A stretch of 34,839 nucleotides of DNA from the NCBI GenBank assembly GCA_018400295.1, contig JAGYMZ010000026.1, positions 1-34,839 on the forward strand. Reading direction: 5' to 3'. The translations under genes and the position numbers were made by a program. This stretch comes from Bacteroidales bacterium (GTDB lineage Bacteria; Bacteroidota; Bacteroidia; Bacteroidales; B18-G4). Below the pieces are notes generated by a model. That model was not told where the DNA came from. It did no database searches and saw nothing but the letters and a program-made list of their open reading frames with translations. Shown here piece after piece: positions 1-7,460 of this stretch (positions are counted from its first letter, which is position 1; every line of letters begins with the position of its first letter).

Positions 1-72
1 ATCGACCAGAAATATCCCGGTTCCCTGCAGCTTTTCTTCTGTCATCTGTACGATCCTGTCCTTTGTGATCAT
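1..72 (-). CDS. rimP: Ribosome maturation factor RimP (N-terminal 24 residues, cut by window edge)
   Basis: The reverse strand from position 72 opens with ATG and reads 24 codons to the window edge without a stop. The peptide begins MITKDRIVQMTEEKLQG and continues GIFLVD, which resembles the N-terminus of Bacteroidota RimP, a cytoplasmic 30S subunit maturation factor. It lies downstream of tRNA-Gln on the same strand, with a terminator between them. In this phylum rimP is usually followed by nusA and infB, which would lie outside the window. The call rests on a short peptide and is therefore tentative. Confidence 0.6.
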   Translation of the reverse strand, partial: MITKDRIVQMTEEKLQGTGIFLVD

Positions 73-82
73 AACTTCATTC

Positions 83-110
83 AATAAAAGAGGGGACGCT
101 TAGTCCCCTC
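83..110 (-). terminator. Rho-independent terminator after tRNA-Gln
   Basis: A perfect 8-bp stem (GAGGGGAC / GTCCCCTC, 90-97 with 103-110) closes a 5-nt loop. On the minus strand it is followed at once by the T-rich run TTTTATTG. It lies 21 bases past the 3' end of tRNA-Gln and before the rimP start, so it separates the tRNA transcript from rimP. Confidence 0.8.
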
Positions 111-131
111 ACATACAACAATTATCTCCGG

Positions 132-204
132 TTGTCCGACCAGGGCTCGAACCTGGACTCTTCTGAACCAAAATCAGACGTGTTGCCAGTTACACCATCG
201 GACA
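132..204 (-). tRNA. tRNA-Gln (anticodon TTG)
   Basis: The minus strand folds as a complete cloverleaf. The 7-bp acceptor stem is TGTCCGA/TCGGACA, the D stem GTGT/ACAC, the anticodon stem TCTGA/TCAGA around a TTTTGGT loop (anticodon TTG), and the T arm CCAGG-TTCGAGC-CCTGG. The discriminator base is A. CCA is not encoded, because CCG follows the discriminator. A Bacteroidota-type promoter precedes it and a hairpin terminator follows. Confidence 0.95.
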
Positions 205-224
205 ATGTTTTTTATTCAGGAGTG

Positions 225-257
225 CAAAGATACAACTTTTTTTAAAAAGCCCAAAAA
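225..257 (-). promoter_or_regulatory. Promoter of tRNA-Gln (Bacteroidota -33/-7 type)
   Basis: On the minus strand a TATCTTTG box at 232-225 matches TAnnTTTG exactly. A TTTTTGG element at 257-251 supplies the -33 TTG with a 19-base spacer. The box ends about 20 bases before the tRNA 5' end at 204. Confidence 0.8.
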
Positions 258-376
258 GCGGGTTTTTTTTATTGCTGCAATGCGGGGGTGTACGACAATA
301 AAAAACGGACATTCCATTCCGGTTGAACAAAAATTCCTATTTTCGCCAAGGATTTTTCCTTTAACCGTTTACCCTC

Positions 377-3300
377 ATGGAAAATTATAAGAAACTCAAC
401 AACATCATTGGCTGGATCGTTTTCCTGATAGCCACCACCGTATATTTTCTTACCCTGGAACCCACTGCCAGCTGGTGGGACTGCGGGGAATATATCGCAA
501 CGGCATACAAGCTGCAGGTGGGCCATCCGCCGGGTGCACCCTTCTTTCAACTGGTAGGACGCTTCTTTTCACTGTTCGCCTTTGGGGATACTTCCCGGGT
601 CGCTCTGATGATCAATGCCATGTCGGCGCTGTGCAGCAGTTTTACCATCCTGTTCCTTTTCTGGACCATCACGATGCTGGCCAAAAAGATCGTGGTTAAA
701 AACAATGCATGGACACGCGGCAATATTTACGCTGTGCTGGGGAGCGGTGCCGTTGGTGCGCTGGCCTATACCTTTACCGATTCTTTCTGGTTCTCGGCCG
801 TGGAAGGAGAGGTGTATGCCATGTCTTCCCTCTTTACTGCCGTGGTTTTCTGGTCCATCCTGAAATGGGAGGCCAGTGCGGAAGAAAAGCATTCTTTCCG
901 CTGGGTGATCCTCATCGCTTTCCTTATCGGTTTGTCGATCGGCGTTCACCTGCTCAATCTTCTGGCCATACCTGCGGTGGCTTTCGTGTATTATTTCAAG
1001 CGGTATAAGGCCAGCACCCGCGGGGTGATCCTTACCGCCCTGCTGTCGTTCATGATCCTTGCGATCCTGATGTACCTGATCATTCCCGGGATCGTCAGAC
1101 TGGCCGGTAATTTTGAACTCTTCTTCGTAAACAGCATCGGGTTGCCTTTCAATTCAGGCACCATCATTTATTTTCTGATCCTGACCGGGTTGATCGTCTG
1201 GGGCCTCAGATATACACGTAAGCACAGAAAGGTGGTCTGGAATACCATCATTCTGGCCCTGGTTTTTATTCTGATCGGATACTCCTCCTTTTTCATGCTC
1301 ATCATACGTTCGAATGCCAATACTCCCATTGATGAGAACAGTCCGAGGGATGCCATTTCCCTGTTGTCTTACCTGAACCGTGAGCAATACGGCGACTGGC
1401 CCATCGTACACGGACAGTATTTCAATGCACCCGTCGTGGACTACGACGATAAGTCACCGGTCTATGTGAAGGATGTGAAAAAAGGCAGGTATGTGATCAC
1501 AGACAAGCGGGAGGGGACCGTGCCGGTTTATGATCCCCGCTTCACCACCATATTCCCCAGGATGTGGAGCAATCAGAAACCGGAGCACAAGGAGATCTAT
1601 AAGCAATACATGGGCAGGGGTGAGCCCATCCGGGTCACCAAATCCGATGGGACAACGGAAGTGATCACCAAGCCCACCTTCGGGGATAACCTCCGCTTTT
1701 TCTTTTCATACCAGGTGGGCCACATGTATTTCAGGTATTTTATGTGGAATTTTGCGGGCAGGCAGAACGATATTGAAAGCCAGGGGGAACCCCAGCACGG
1801 GAACTGGATCAGCGGGATCGACTTCATTGACAATGCCCGGATCGGTGAGCAGGACGGGCTCCCTGAAAACCGCAACAACCCGGCCCATAATAAATTCTAT
1901 TTCCTGCCCCTGATCCTGGGGCTGATCGGCCTTTTTTACCACATCAACGTGGACAAAAAGGATGCTTTTGTGGTTTTCCTGCTGTTTTTCATGACCGGGA
2001 TCGCCATTGTGATCTACCTGAACCAATACCCATACCAGCCCAGGGAAAGGGATTATGCATATGCAGGCTCTTTTTATGCCTTTGCGATCTGGATCGGACT
2101 GGGGGTGTTGTCGCTGCACAATGCCATCGGCAAGATGATCAGGAACAAAACTGTGGTTGCCATCGCTGTTACCGTGGTGTCCCTGATCCTCGTGCCGGGT
2201 GTGCTGGCCAGGGACGGCTGGGACGACCACGACCGGTCGGGGAAATATGCAACCCGGGATTTTGCCATCAATTACCTGAATTCCTGTGACCCCAATGCCA
2301 TACTGATCACGAACGGGGACAACGACACATTTCCCCTCTGGTATGCCCAGGAAGTGGAAGGCATACGGACGGATGTTCGGGTGGTGAATTATATGCTTGC
2401 ATCGGGGTACTGGTATGTGCATCAATTGATGAACAAGGTGTACGATTCCGATCCCCTGCCCTTTACCCTGACCAGGGAACAATATAATAAGGGTGTCAAC
2501 ATGTATGTCCCGCATATTGACCGCAACATTGAAAGGCATGTTGAACTCAGCGAGGTCATCGATTTTATTGCCCGTGAGGATTCCCGCACCAAGTGGCCTT
2601 TGCAGACCGGGGAGCGGATCAATTATCTTCCCACCCGGAACCTGAAGCTGACCGTTGATTCGGCGGCCGTGATCCGGAACGGCACGGTACCGCCCGGAAT
2701 GGCCGGGCAGATCGTGCCGGAGATCACCTGGAGGGTCCGGCAAAATGCCCTCTATAAGAATGATCTGATGTTCCTGGATTTCTTATCCAGCAACAACTGG
2801 AAACGCCCGATATATTTTGCCAATCCCTCATCCATGAGCCGGGTGCTCGATGTGGATGAATACTGCCACATGGAAGGCTTTGTTTATAAATTCATGCCTG
2901 TGAAGGCAACGGAATTTATTTCCGGCATCGGCGGGGTTTCCATCGATAGATCGTATGATATCCTGATGAACAAGTGTACGTTCGGGAACCTTTACAAGCC
3001 CGATGTAACGGTCGACCGTGAGAGTTACCGGAATTCACGGATGCCTAAGCAGAATTTCCTCAGGCTGGCCCAGGGGCTCGTCAACGAACAAAAGATGGAT
3101 TCTGCCGTGGCCGTGCTGGATACCTGTTTGAAGTATTTTCCCGACGAAGCCGTTTCCTTTGATGTCCTGATGCTTCCCTTCACGGAAGTCTATTATAAAG
3201 CCGGCGCACAGGAAAAGGCCAATGCCCTGGTCGGCAAGCTGTCGGAGATTTATACCGGCAATCTGGAGTATTACCTGTCGCTTGACCCGGAGTTTGTGGA

Positions 3301-3439
3301 TGATTATTACAATTCAGATATACAGCAATCCTTTGGCATATTGCAGCGTTTGTCACAGATAGCCAAAGAAAACGGCGAAACTGAGCTGGGCTCGGCGATC
3401 GATTCGACACTGATGGAGAAGGTGGATATGTTTAGATAG
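377..3439 (+). CDS. DUF2723 family membrane protein, predicted GT-C type protein glycosyltransferase
   Basis: This is a 1020-residue integral membrane protein. The N-terminal ~240 residues contain several hydrophobic segments, with the DUF2723 hallmark WWDCGEYI at about residues 33-40 (D35, E38) followed by GHPPGAP at 49-55. More membrane segments run to about residue 620. The remainder is soluble, with a NGDNDTFPLWYA motif near residue 645 and helical, TPR-like sequence at the end. DUF2723 is shared with eukaryotic TMEM260, an O-mannosyltransferase, and the early acidic residues fit the first-loop catalytic residues of GT-C enzymes. A role in lipid-linked sugar transfer to exported proteins is inference. 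The ATG at 377 starts directly at the family N-terminus. It is monocistronic and converges with lgt. I found no convincing promoter box upstream. Confidence 0.8.
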   Translation: MENYKKLNNIIGWIVFLIATTVYFLTLEPTASWWDCGEYIATAYKLQVGHPPGAPFFQLVGRFFSLFAFGDTSRVALMINAMSALCSSFTILFLFWTITMLAKKIVVKNNAWTRGNIYAVLGSGAVGALAYTFTDSFWFSAVEGEVYAMSSLFTAVVFWSILKWEASAEEKHSFRWVILIAFLIGLSIGVHLLNLLAIPAVAFVYYFKRYKASTRGVILTALLSFMILAILMYLIIPGIVRLAGNFELFFVNSIGLPFNSGTIIYFLILTGLIVWGLRYTRKHRKVVWNTIILALVFILIGYSSFFMLIIRSNANTPIDENSPRDAISLLSYLNREQYGDWPIVHGQYFNAPVVDYDDKSPVYVKDVKKGRYVITDKREGTVPVYDPRFTTIFPRMWSNQKPEHKEIYKQYMGRGEPIRVTKSDGTTEVITKPTFGDNLRFFFSYQVGHMYFRYFMWNFAGRQNDIESQGEPQHGNWISGIDFIDNARIGEQDGLPENRNNPAHNKFYFLPLILGLIGLFYHINVDKKDAFVVFLLFFMTGIAIVIYLNQYPYQPRERDYAYAGSFYAFAIWIGLGVLSLHNAIGKMIRNKTVVAIAVTVVSLILVPGVLARDGWDDHDRSGKYATRDFAINYLNSCDPNAILITNGDNDTFPLWYAQEVEGIRTDVRVVNYMLASGYWYVHQLMNKVYDSDPLPFTLTREQYNKGVNMYVPHIDRNIERHVELSEVIDFIAREDSRTKWPLQTGERINYLPTRNLKLTVDSAAVIRNGTVPPGMAGQIVPEITWRVRQNALYKNDLMFLDFLSSNNWKRPIYFANPSSMSRVLDVDEYCHMEGFVYKFMPVKATEFISGIGGVSIDRSYDILMNKCTFGNLYKPDVTVDRESYRNSRMPKQNFLRLAQGLVNEQKMDSAVAVLDTCLKYFPDEAVSFDVLMLPFTEVYYKAGAQEKANALVGKLSEIYTGNLEYYLSLDPEFVDDYYNSDIQQSFGILQRLSQIAKENGETELGSAIDSTLMEKVDMFR

Positions 3440-3467
3440 CGGTCCGCTTGCCCAAAGGCTACCGGGC

Positions 3468-4256
3468 TCACGGTTTGCTTGGCCAGAACACCATCACCAG
3501 TCCTGCCACCACAAACGGGATGCTAAGCAACTGGCCCATGTTCAGGGCCATGCTCTGTTCAAAGCCAACCTGGGGTTCTTTCAGGAATTCAATGAAAAAG
3601 CGGGCGGCAAATACCAGGATCAGGAACATGCCGGTGAGAAACGCGGGTTTGGGCTTGCCTTTTGTGGACTTGTAATGGAAATACAGGTAAATAAAGATCA
3701 GGAGATAGGACAGGGCTTCATAGATCTGCGTGGGATGCCGGGGAACGGTGTTGTCCCTCAAAAAAACAAAGGCCCAGGGGAGTTCTGAAGGCTTTCCGTA
3801 AATCTCTGAGTTCATCAGGTTGCCTGTGCGTATCAGGACGCCGCCGAGCGCCACCACGATCACAACCCGGTCGATCACCCACCAGAAGCTCCGTTTGTTT
3901 TTCCTGGCAAACAGGATCAATGCCAGGATGATGCCAATGGCCGCCCCGTGACTGGCCAGTCCTCCTTTCCATATTTTCAGGATCTCCAGGGGATGGCTGA
4001 GGTAATAATCCGGTTCATAAAAAAGTGTGTGGCCCAGGCGGGCCCCGATAACCGTGGCTATGATCATATAGGTGGCCAGTTGGTCCAGCAGCTTTTCCGG
4101 TACCTTCTCATAGCTGAAAATATGCTTCATGATGATGTATCCGAAAACGAAGGCCATGGCAAAAAGCAACCCGTACCAGCGAATGGCCAGGTTAAAGGTG
4201 CCTATATCAATGTTGAAGAGTTCGGGATCGACGTTCCAGGTGATAAAATGTACCAT
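3468..4256 (-). CDS. lgt: Prolipoprotein diacylglyceryl transferase
   Basis: Lgt moves diacylglyceryl from phosphatidylglycerol to the lipobox cysteine of prolipoproteins in the inner membrane. The 262-residue protein has about seven hydrophobic segments and the family landmarks GLASHGAAIG (His-Gly loop), IRTGNLMNSEIYG (the Lgt signature with Arg and Asn), RHPTQIYEA and RFFIEFLKEPQ. The usual HGG is HGA here. The start is set at ATG 4256 (MVHFITWNVDP). A longer reading from TTG 4280 is unlikely because that codon lies inside the predicted -7 box. It follows a glycosyltransferase gene on the same strand by 47 bases and may also be read from that gene's promoter. Confidence 0.93.
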   Translation of the reverse strand: MVHFITWNVDPELFNIDIGTFNLAIRWYGLLFAMAFVFGYIIMKHIFSYEKVPEKLLDQLATYMIIATVIGARLGHTLFYEPDYYLSHPLEILKIWKGGLASHGAAIGIILALILFARKNKRSFWWVIDRVVIVVALGGVLIRTGNLMNSEIYGKPSELPWAFVFLRDNTVPRHPTQIYEALSYLLIFIYLYFHYKSTKGKPKPAFLTGMFLILVFAARFFIEFLKEPQVGFEQSMALNMGQLLSIPFVVAGLVMVFWPSKP

Positions 4257-4277
4257 GCGTTCAGGGGTTGGATGTTG

Positions 4278-4285
4278 CAAATTTA
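4278..4285 (-). promoter_or_regulatory. Predicted -7 box of lgt
   Basis: TAAATTTG on the minus strand is an exact TAnnTTTG match in the short gap between the upstream glycosyltransferase stop and the lgt start. It predicts a leader of roughly 15-20 nt. The -33 region (CTTTAA about 20 bases upstream) is weak. Confidence 0.55.
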
Positions 4286-4303
4286 CTATATGTTTTGATA
4301 TAT

Positions 4304-5398
4304 TTAAAGGATTTTCAGGAATTGGCGGACGGCATTCCTGAGCAGGTCCGGCTGGTGGGGTATTGCAAGGGGCCGGTACTTTACAGATTCCATCAGGGCT
4401 TTTTCAAGATCAAAATCCCATTGCGACATGCCATAATACTGTCCGGAATTCTTAAGACGTTCCGCGAGGTATTCCTGTTCTGTCTGACCGGGTGTGGGGA
4501 TCAGCACTGCTTTTTTGTTCAGGCAGTGCAGGTCCATGATGGTGGAATATCCCGGGCGGCACAGGATCAGTTCCGATCGCTGCATCATATCCAGAAACTT
4601 TTCAGACGGCAGGTGCGGAATAACGGTCAGGTTGTTTACCCTCAGCGGTTTTTCACCGGATTCGGGCCGGCCGGCCAGCAGTACGGATGTCCGGTCATAT
4701 TTCTTCAGCTGTCCGGTCAGCAGGTCTTCAAACCGGCTGCGCTGGGGTTCGGGCCCGGAAACGATGGCCAGTACCCGGATGTTGCCGGAGCGCTCCCGTT
4801 CCGGGTGGCGGCCTTTCAGGCTGAATCTGGACAGGGGGCCGGTAAAGCATCCGTGACCGGGCAGGGGATACTTGTGTGCGAGGTCCCCCGACAAGTTCTC
4901 TCCTCCCGGGTAATCCGGTATCCAGAGGAAACGGTATTTGCCGGCGATGTGTCTGTGATACCTGAAGATCAGTGGCTCCGACCATTTCAGGCCAAAGGGC
5001 ATTTTTACCATGCGCTGGTGGGTCATGTAAACCGAAGGAAGAGAAGGGTGCCAGCAGCCAAAGCGGTTGTCGGAAATGATCCCGTCGATGGCATGGTGTT
5101 GTGCGATCTTTTTCAATGCCTCATGTTCCTTCCGGATCCCGTTCAGTATTGCGGGCAACTGGACGGTCATTTTCCATGCCTGGCGCTTTCCGCTGGAATA
5201 CCTTACTTCATATCCCGGGAAGGGGATGCAGGGTGTTCCGGGGAGCTCTTTTTCGTAAAAGGCCTGCGCCCTTCCGGAAGCTGCCAGGAGGATGCCGGCG
5301 CCCTGGCTTCTGAGTTCGTTTATGACCGGGATGCATCGCGTGGCGTGCCCCAGTCCCCAGTCAAGCGGGCAGATCAGTATTTTTTTCTTTATGGACAA
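4304..5398 (-). CDS. MurG-like (GT-B) glycosyltransferase
   Basis: This 364-residue protein starts with KKILICPLDWGLGHATRC, the glycine-rich N-terminal motif of family 28/MurG-like transferases. The C-terminal half carries the sugar-nucleotide site: LPSEKFLDMMQRSELILCRPGYSTIMD, then KAVLIPTPGQTEQEYLA. No signal peptide or membrane helix is visible, so it probably acts at the cytoplasmic face. The acceptor is unknown; such proteins are common in Bacteroidota as family 28 transferases. Translation appears to start at a TTG (5398), because no ATG precedes the conserved motif in frame. It lies upstream of lgt on the same strand. Confidence 0.8.
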   Translation of the reverse strand: MSIKKKILICPLDWGLGHATRCIPVINELRSQGAGILLAASGRAQAFYEKELPGTPCIPFPGYEVRYSSGKRQAWKMTVQLPAILNGIRKEHEALKKIAQHHAIDGIISDNRFGCWHPSLPSVYMTHQRMVKMPFGLKWSEPLIFRYHRHIAGKYRFLWIPDYPGGENLSGDLAHKYPLPGHGCFTGPLSRFSLKGRHPERERSGNIRVLAIVSGPEPQRSRFEDLLTGQLKKYDRTSVLLAGRPESGEKPLRVNNLTVIPHLPSEKFLDMMQRSELILCRPGYSTIMDLHCLNKKAVLIPTPGQTEQEYLAERLKNSGQYYGMSQWDFDLEKALMESVKYRPLAIPHQPDLLRNAVRQFLKIL

Positions 5399-5427
5399 CA
5401 GGGGGGTATATTTTACACTATTTTGGA

Positions 5428-5457
5428 TAAATATATGAATATTGTTTTGATTGGAAA
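5428..5457 (-). promoter_or_regulatory. Possible promoter of the MurG-like gene
   Basis: On the minus strand TATATTTA at 5435-5428 has one mismatch to TAnnTTTG. It lies 19 bases after TTT (5457-5455), and a leader of about 20-25 nt to the TTG start would follow. The match is imperfect. Confidence 0.35.
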
Positions 5458-5498
5458 TGTGTATGAGGCATGGGCGTGATGTGAGGGAAAAAATATGT

Positions 5499-6596
5499 AT
5501 GTGGATGGAGGACCGGATCTATGAAATAGCGATGACCATGTTGCCCGGCGTAGGGTACGTTACGGGAAGGCGCATGCTGGCTGTGTGCGGTTCACCGGAA
5601 CTTATTTTCCGGGAGAAAAGGGGTGCCTTGTTAAAGATCGCCGGCGTGAGGGAAGAAGCCGTGCGCAAGATCAGGTCAAAGCATCTCCTGCACGCTGCCG
5701 AGCGGGAACTCAGGTTTGTAAACAAGCACGGATTAAAGCTGCTGTTTTTCCAGGATGCGGATTTCCCCTTTCGCCTGAAACAATGCGAGGACAGTCCCCT
5801 GTTGTTATATTATAAAGGTATGGCCGACCTGGATTCCAGAAGGATCGTGGCTGTGGTGGGCACGCGAAACCCTACTGCCTATGGCAAGGAGCAGTGCGTC
5901 CGTTTTGTGGATGCTTTGAAAGACACGGGTGCTTTGATCATCAGCGGACTCGCTTACGGGATCGACAGCCTGGCGCATCGCCGGTCGCTGGATAACGGTA
6001 TGTTGACCGTGGGTGTGTTGGGTCACGGCTTTCAAACCCTGTACCCGTCGCTGAACAGATCAATGGCCGAGCAGATGACCAGCCAGGGTGGGTTGCTCAC
6101 GGAATTTCGCCGGGGGACCAGGCCCGACCGGGAAAATTTTCCCAAACGGAACCGCATCGTAGCCGGCCTGTCGGATGCCGTGCTCGTGATCGAGTCGGCG
6201 GAAAGAGGAGGCGCCCTCATTACGGCCGATATAGCCTTGTCGTACAACCGCGATGTGTTCGCGTTGCCGGGGAAGGTCACCGACCAGCGGTCGTCCGGGT
6301 GCAACTGGCTTATTTTTGACAACAAGGCCGCACTGGTGAGGTCTCCGGAAGATATGTTCAGCCTGATGTCGTGGGATGTCCATGCAAATGAACCCCGGCA
6401 GATCAATCTTTTCGAGGGGATGAACGGGGCCGAACGGGAGGTGGCGGAAATACTGAAGCAGCGGGGCCCGATGGAGATCGAGTCCCTGCTCCTGATCACG
6501 GGTAAGTCGCCCGGGGAGATCACCAGGACCCTGATGCAAATGGAATTGAACGGACAGGTCAGCGCCCGCCCCGGGAATGTTTACGCCCTGGCATAA
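5499..6596 (+). CDS. dprA: DNA-processing protein DprA
   Basis: DprA loads RecA on incoming single-stranded DNA during natural transformation. The protein has an N-terminal helix-hairpin-helix (LPGVGYVTGRRML) and a Rossmann-like core with VVGTRNPTAYG, ISGLAYGIDSLAHRRSL, LLTEFRRG, FPKRNRIVAGLSDAVLVIESAERGGAL and FALPGKV. A C-terminal winged-helix domain of about 60 residues ends at NVYALA. The core motifs are intact. The start is uncertain: the frame is open back to 5451, but the family N-terminus begins near MWMEDRIYEIAM. An AGGGA sequence precedes ATG 5499, which gives 365 residues. It is divergent from the MurG-like gene and converges with the PrsW-like gene, from which it is only 6 bases away. 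Confidence 0.92.
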   Translation: MWMEDRIYEIAMTMLPGVGYVTGRRMLAVCGSPELIFREKRGALLKIAGVREEAVRKIRSKHLLHAAERELRFVNKHGLKLLFFQDADFPFRLKQCEDSPLLLYYKGMADLDSRRIVAVVGTRNPTAYGKEQCVRFVDALKDTGALIISGLAYGIDSLAHRRSLDNGMLTVGVLGHGFQTLYPSLNRSMAEQMTSQGGLLTEFRRGTRPDRENFPKRNRIVAGLSDAVLVIESAERGGALITADIALSYNRDVFALPGKVTDQRSSGCNWLIFDNKAALVRSPEDMFSLMSWDVHANEPRQINLFEGMNGAEREVAEILKQRGPMEIESLLLITGKSPGEITRTLMQMELNGQVSARPGNVYALA

Positions 6597-6602
6597 ACAT
6601 GC

Positions 6603-7301
6603 TCAGAGATGGTTGATTTCTGTCCTTTTATCCTCGATCTTGCCCCTGGCGGTTTTCCAGAGCAACAGTATGACCAGGATCATGAAGCCGAAGGCGAATA
6701 CGCTGAGCAATTTATAATCGCGGGTGATGAGGCAGAAGTCGTACAGGCCATGAAAGAAAGCCGCCGCTGCAAACCCGCCCAGGGAGTTCAAAAAGGAGCT
6801 GTGCCCCAGTTTGGCCATGCCCATAAAAAAGCCCATGACGATGGCAAAGAAAATATTGGCCGGGGCTGCAGTGTATGCATGGGCCAAAATGGGGTTCATG
6901 TTGCCGTAGTCAATGTAGCTGAATACATACAGGATGTTTTCCACACTGGCATACCCCATGGCGATCATCGTTGCGAATATGATGCCGTCGGAAGGGCCGT
7001 CAAAATCCTTGTGTGGGTATACATAATATCTCAGCACCAGGTACTTGCCCAGTTCACTGAAAAAACCTATCAAAATGAAGGAATAGAACACGATTCTTTT
7101 CAGGTTCCGCAGGTCGGTATATCCGTATGTTTTGGCTAAGTATTGAAATATCAGGGGGATGAAAATGCTCAGTGCCCCCAGAATAAAGGCCCGGGTCAAA
7201 AGCCTGAAGCGTTCTTTATCATAATATTTCTTCAGGTAATAAAACATGATCCCGGCCACAGCAGGGGATATTACCAGCGAAAAGTAGTAATAAAAGCTCA
7301 T
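6603..7301 (-). CDS. PrsW-like multi-pass membrane protein (glutamic intramembrane protease family, altered motifs)
   Basis: The protein has 232 residues and about seven or eight hydrophobic segments. PrsW-family landmarks are visible in order: SELGK (82-86), DGPSDGIIFATMIAMGYASVEN with E121, and a late HGLYDF. PrsW proteases cleave membrane substrates such as anti-sigma factors, using an EExxK motif, an [FY]xxxE motif and a late HxxxD. Here the first Glu of EExxK is Ser82, and a PAN (148-149) stands where I recall PAH in relatives, so activity is doubtful. The ATG at 7301 was chosen because a possible TTG at 7328 overlaps the promoter -7 box. It is transcribed divergently from rsgA. Confidence 0.78.
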   Translation of the reverse strand: MSFYYYFSLVISPAVAGIMFYYLKKYYDKERFRLLTRAFILGALSIFIPLIFQYLAKTYGYTDLRNLKRIVFYSFILIGFFSELGKYLVLRYYVYPHKDFDGPSDGIIFATMIAMGYASVENILYVFSYIDYGNMNPILAHAYTAAPANIFFAIVMGFFMGMAKLGHSSFLNSLGGFAAAAFFHGLYDFCLITRDYKLLSVFAFGFMILVILLLWKTARGKIEDKRTEINHL

Positions 7302-7312
7302 CGTATTTGGGT

Positions 7313-7342
7313 TTTGGACTTTTATCAAATATACTACATTTG
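7313..7342 (+). promoter_or_regulatory. Promoter of the rsgA-CBS-OMP transcription unit
   Basis: TTTG (7313-7316) and TACATTTG (7335-7342, exact TAnnTTTG) are 18 bases apart, slightly short of the usual 19-21. The -7 box lies one base from the -7 box of the divergent promoter. The leader to rsgA would be about 110 nt. Confidence 0.55.
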
Positions 7343-7358
7343 TTTGTACTTTTACAAA
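7326..7358 (-). promoter_or_regulatory. Promoter of the PrsW-like gene
   Basis: On the minus strand TTTG (7358-7355) is followed after exactly 21 bases by TATATTTG (7333-7326). Both elements match the Bacteroidota consensus. The expected start of transcription lies about 20 bases before the ATG at 7301. It interleaves with a plus-strand promoter. Confidence 0.8.
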
Positions 7359-7460
7359 TTGGTGGGTAGATTGTTGTTGCTTGTGTTTTTTCCCAGGATG
7401 GGATGAGGGAAGGAGGGGACTGAAAAACGGGGGGACACCGGGATGTAAAATTTATTTGTG

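Noticed and set aside
338-345. TATTTTCG as promoter of the DUF2723 gene
   Set aside because: It has one mismatch to the -7 box, and the nearest TTG is only 12 bases upstream.
1706-2743. 345-codon minus-strand frame inside the DUF2723 gene
   Set aside because: Antisense shadow rich in His, Gly and Pro, with no family similarity.
4268-5479. 403-codon plus-strand frame opposite the MurG-like gene
   Set aside because: The opposite strand encodes conserved glycosyltransferase motifs; this frame shows no recognisable domain and is an antisense shadow.
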